8,170 nucleotides of DNA, from assembly GCA_937935205.1 (NCBI GenBank), contig CALGXU010000444.1, positions 1-8,170 of the forward strand, in the 5' to 3' direction. A program made the position numbers and the translations under genes. Below, piece by piece: positions 6,192 to 8,170 of the stretch. Below the pieces are notes generated by a model. It saw only the letters and a list, made by a program, of their open reading frames with translations, was not told the DNA's origin and did no database searches. Source of the stretch: an uncultured Rothia sp. Its GTDB lineage: Bacteria; Actinomycetota; Actinomycetes; Actinomycetales; Micrococcaceae. Every line of letters begins with the position of its first letter. The first letter of the stretch is position 1.

Positions 6192-6246
6192 TGTGTTCTC
6201 CTTGTGGGTTTTGGGTTATTGAAAAGTTTAGTTTGCAGGGGTGCCG

Positions 6247-7017
6247 CTACGCGCTTTTGAGCACGTGGCGCATGCGCTCACGCTTGGTCTGCAGGTAGTG
6301 TGCGTTCTCGACTCGGGCGGGAATTTCGTCCGGGATGAGTTCGGTGACCTGCAGGCCGAGGCTTTCGAGCGCCTCCTGCTTGGCGGGGTTGTTGGTCACG
6401 AGCCTCAGCTCGTTCACGCCCAGTTCCTGCAGGATCAGCGCCGCCTGCGAGTAGTCGCGCATGTCGCCGTCCAGGCCGAGCGCCAGGTTCGCGTCGAGGG
6501 TGTCGAGCCCGGCATCCTGCAGGGCGTAGGCGCGGAGCTTGTTAACCAGGCCGATGCCGCGCCCCTCGTGGTTGCGCACGTAGATGAGGTACCCGCCGGT
6601 GCGGCCAATGATGCGCAGGCCGTTCTCCAGCTGGGGGCCGCAATCGCATCGGAAGGAACCGAAAATGTCGCCGGTGGCGCATTCGGAGTGGATGCGTACC
6701 GCGGGTGCTCCCCCGTCCTCGGCGGGTACGGGGGTGCCGTCACGGTCGAGGGCGCGGGCGCTGATGTGCTCGGCGCCGTCTGCGAATCGCCAGGCGCGCA
6801 AACCGAACAGGCCCTGCGGGGTGGGTACGGCGACCTCTTCGGTGCTTTCGACCAGCAGCGGGCTGGGGTTGGGCACCATGTCGAGGGGGCTGACTCGGTA
6901 GCCTTCAGCGAGCTGGGAGGCGATGCGCAGGGATTCGGCACTGAGCTCTTCAGCCTGCGCCTCAACCGGCTCGACCAGGGTGCCCGGCGTTGCCTGGATG
7001 TTAGGGGTTTCGCTCAT
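6247..7017 (-). CDS. ribA: GTP cyclohydrolase II, stand-alone
   Basis: A 256-residue enzyme opening GTP to 2,5-diamino-6-ribosylamino-4(3H)-pyrimidinone 5'-phosphate, formate and pyrophosphate, the first step toward riboflavin. RIHSECATGDIFGSFRCDCG (108-127) holds the three zinc-binding cysteines (113, 124, 126) with the family spacing. NHEGRGIGLVNKLRAYALQD (149-168) binds the nucleotide. Arg187 in GDMRDY corresponds by spacing to catalytic Arg128 of E. coli RibA, and TNNPAK (208-213) is intact. It is about 60 residues longer at the N-terminus than the E. coli enzyme. In many actinobacteria this domain is the C-terminal half of a RibBA fusion; here it has its own ATG at 7017, only 8 nt after the upstream stop. 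The upstream TAG is part of its TAGGAGA ribosome binding site, so translation is probably coupled. Confidence 0.95.
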   Translation of the reverse strand: MSETPNIQATPGTLVEPVEAQAEELSAESLRIASQLAEGYRVSPLDMVPNPSPLLVESTEEVAVPTPQGLFGLRAWRFADGAEHISARALDRDGTPVPAEDGGAPAVRIHSECATGDIFGSFRCDCGPQLENGLRIIGRTGGYLIYVRNHEGRGIGLVNKLRAYALQDAGLDTLDANLALGLDGDMRDYSQAALILQELGVNELRLVTNNPAKQEALESLGLQVTELIPDEIPARVENAHYLQTKRERMRHVLKSA

Positions 7018-7025
7018 GCGTTCTC

Positions 7026-8170
7026 CTACGCCTTAGCTACGTACTTGATGAGGTCTTCGATAGAAATCATGGGCAGGTTGTGCTCGGTGGCGAAGGCGCG
7101 CAGAGCGTCGAAACGCATCATGGAGCCGTCGTCGTGCACGACCTCGGCGATAACGCCCACGCCGGACAGTCCCGCCGCGAGGGAGAGTTCCACTGCGGCT
7201 TCGGTGTGGCCGGGGCGCTCCGCCACGCCGCCGTCAACGGCGCGCAGCGGGAAGATGTGGCCGGGGCGGGTGATATCCGCCGGGGTGGAGGATGCATCCG
7301 CGAGGATCTGCACGGTGCGTGCGCGATCTGCCGCGGAGATGCCGGTGCTCACGCCGGATGCCGCATCGCAAGAGACGGTGTATGCGGTGCCCTTGGGGTC
7401 CTCGTTGTTGGTGACCATGGGCGGCAGGTTCATCTCGTCGGCACGCTTGTTGCTCAGGGGTGCGCAGACCACGCCAGATGTGTAGCGGATCATGAAGCCC
7501 ATCAGCTCGGGGGTTGCGTGCTCGGCGGCGAAGATGATGTCACCTTCGTTTTCGCGGTCTTCATCGTCAACGACAACCACGGCGCGACCTGCGGCGATAG
7601 CGTCCACCGCGGTCTGCACGCTGTCGAGGACGCTTGCGGCGTCGGCGCGGCGCGGCGCAACCTGCTCGGAGGAAGAAGCCTGCGGCACGCCAGCGAACGC
7701 GGTCAGACGCTGCACATACTTAGCGAGCGCATCGGTCTCAAGGTTCACGCTGTCGCCAACCTTGAGGGCGCCGAGGTTGGTTGCCTTCAGGGTTTCGGGG
7801 ATCAGGCCGACCTCAAACCATGCGGGGGTTTCGCCGGGCTCAGAAACGGCGGTGACGGTCAGGGACACGCCAGAAACAGCGATGGAGCCCTTCTCAGCGA
7901 GCAGGGGTGCCAGTTCGGTGGGCAGGTTGAAGCGCAGGGTGCTCCACGCCTCGTGCGCGGTGACGGATGCGAGGGTACCCACTGCATCCACGTGGCCCTG
8001 CACGACGTGACCGTCGAGGCGGCCGCCCGCAGGCAGGCAACGCTCCAGGTTGACGGTGTCGCCGGGGTTCAGGTTGCCGAGGTTGGTGCGGCGCAGGGTC
8101 TCACCCATCGCGTAGGCGCGGAACTGGCCGGGCTGCAGCTGGTAGAGGTCGATAGCGGTGAGGCATACAC
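7026..8170 (-). CDS. ribE-ribB: Riboflavin synthase / 3,4-dihydroxy-2-butanone-4-phosphate synthase fusion, partial (N-terminus beyond right edge)
   Basis: The frame is open from the window edge to a TAG at 7026; the ATG at 8108 is internal. Numbering from that ATG, the end of the first lumazine-binding barrel is VCLTAIDLYQLQ (before 1) and GETLRRTNLG (2-11). The second barrel has GGRLDGHVVQGHVDAVG (28-44), SGVSLTV (79-85), PETLKATNLG (104-113) and VNLETD (121-126). After a linker of about 20 residues (141-160) comes a full RibB domain: VVVVDDEDRENEGD (177-190, metal-binding acidic loop), YTSGVVCAPL (209-218), RPGHIFPL (281-288) and HTEAAVEL (301-308), ending ISIEDLIKY. The first half dismutates two lumazines to riboflavin; the second makes the four-carbon unit from ribulose 5-phosphate. 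I see no ATG, GTG or ribosome binding site in the linker that would allow a separate RibB. The separate ribA follows after 8 nt. Confidence 0.93.
   Translation of the reverse strand, partial: VCLTAIDLYQLQPGQFRAYAMGETLRRTNLGNLNPGDTVNLERCLPAGGRLDGHVVQGHVDAVGTLASVTAHEAWSTLRFNLPTELAPLLAEKGSIAVSGVSLTVTAVSEPGETPAWFEVGLIPETLKATNLGALKVGDSVNLETDALAKYVQRLTAFAGVPQASSSEQVAPRRADAASVLDSVQTAVDAIAAGRAVVVVDDEDRENEGDIIFAAEHATPELMGFMIRYTSGVVCAPLSNKRADEMNLPPMVTNNEDPKGTAYTVSCDAASGVSTGISAADRARTVQILADASSTPADITRPGHIFPLRAVDGGVAERPGHTEAAVELSLAAGLSGVGVIAEVVHDDGSMMRFDALRAFATEHNLPMISIEDLIKYVAKA

Noticed and set aside
6241..7485. Long plus-strand open frame opposite ribA and ribB
   Set aside because: It lies entirely antisense to genes with unmistakable catalytic motifs; such frames are expected opposite GC-rich genes.
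5522..8170. FMN riboswitch controlling the rib genes
   Set aside because: No RFN-element-like sequence is visible in the gaps; if present it would lie upstream of the first rib gene, outside the window.

Overview
The window is ordinary-looking chromosome of a high-GC Gram-positive bacterium. Third codon positions are rich in G and C, ribosome binding sites are strong AAGGAG types, and the trp and rib protein sequences look actinobacterial. A member of the Micrococcaceae, perhaps Rothia, is my best guess, but this is inference from protein style and not a database match. Every convincing gene lies on the minus strand, so transcription runs from high to low coordinates.

Right part (8170 to about 5715): the end of a riboflavin operon. 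It holds a riboflavin synthase fused in frame to 3,4-dihydroxy-2-butanone-4-phosphate synthase (RibE-RibB, start outside the window), a free-standing GTP cyclohydrolase II (RibA) and lumazine synthase (RibH). RibA and RibB make the two precursors, RibH joins the pyrimidine and four-carbon halves, and RibE makes riboflavin. The usual actinobacterial pairing is a RibB-RibA fusion, so this domain arrangement is unusual.

Middle (5714 to 3081): a 193-nt leader with mutually exclusive inverted repeats, then trpE (anthranilate synthase large subunit) and trpC (indole-3-glycerol-phosphate synthase), 14 nt apart. The glutamine amidotransferase subunit and the remaining trp genes are not in the window.

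Left-middle (3080 to 2656): about 425 nt without a credible gene. Next to the trpC stop it carries three tandem copies of a 55-58 nt unit whose small hairpin shows compensatory base changes. An inverted copy and decayed fragments lie further on.

Left part (2655 to 1): a tandem pair of paralogous polytopic membrane proteins resembling PIG-V-type mannosyltransferases. One is complete (948..2414) and one runs off the left edge (1..689). Each is preceded by the same cassette: a terminator hairpin, a 114-bp stretch that is perfectly identical in the two copies, and a similar promoter. The non-coding 114 bp is better conserved than the flanking genes, which is the most puzzling feature here.
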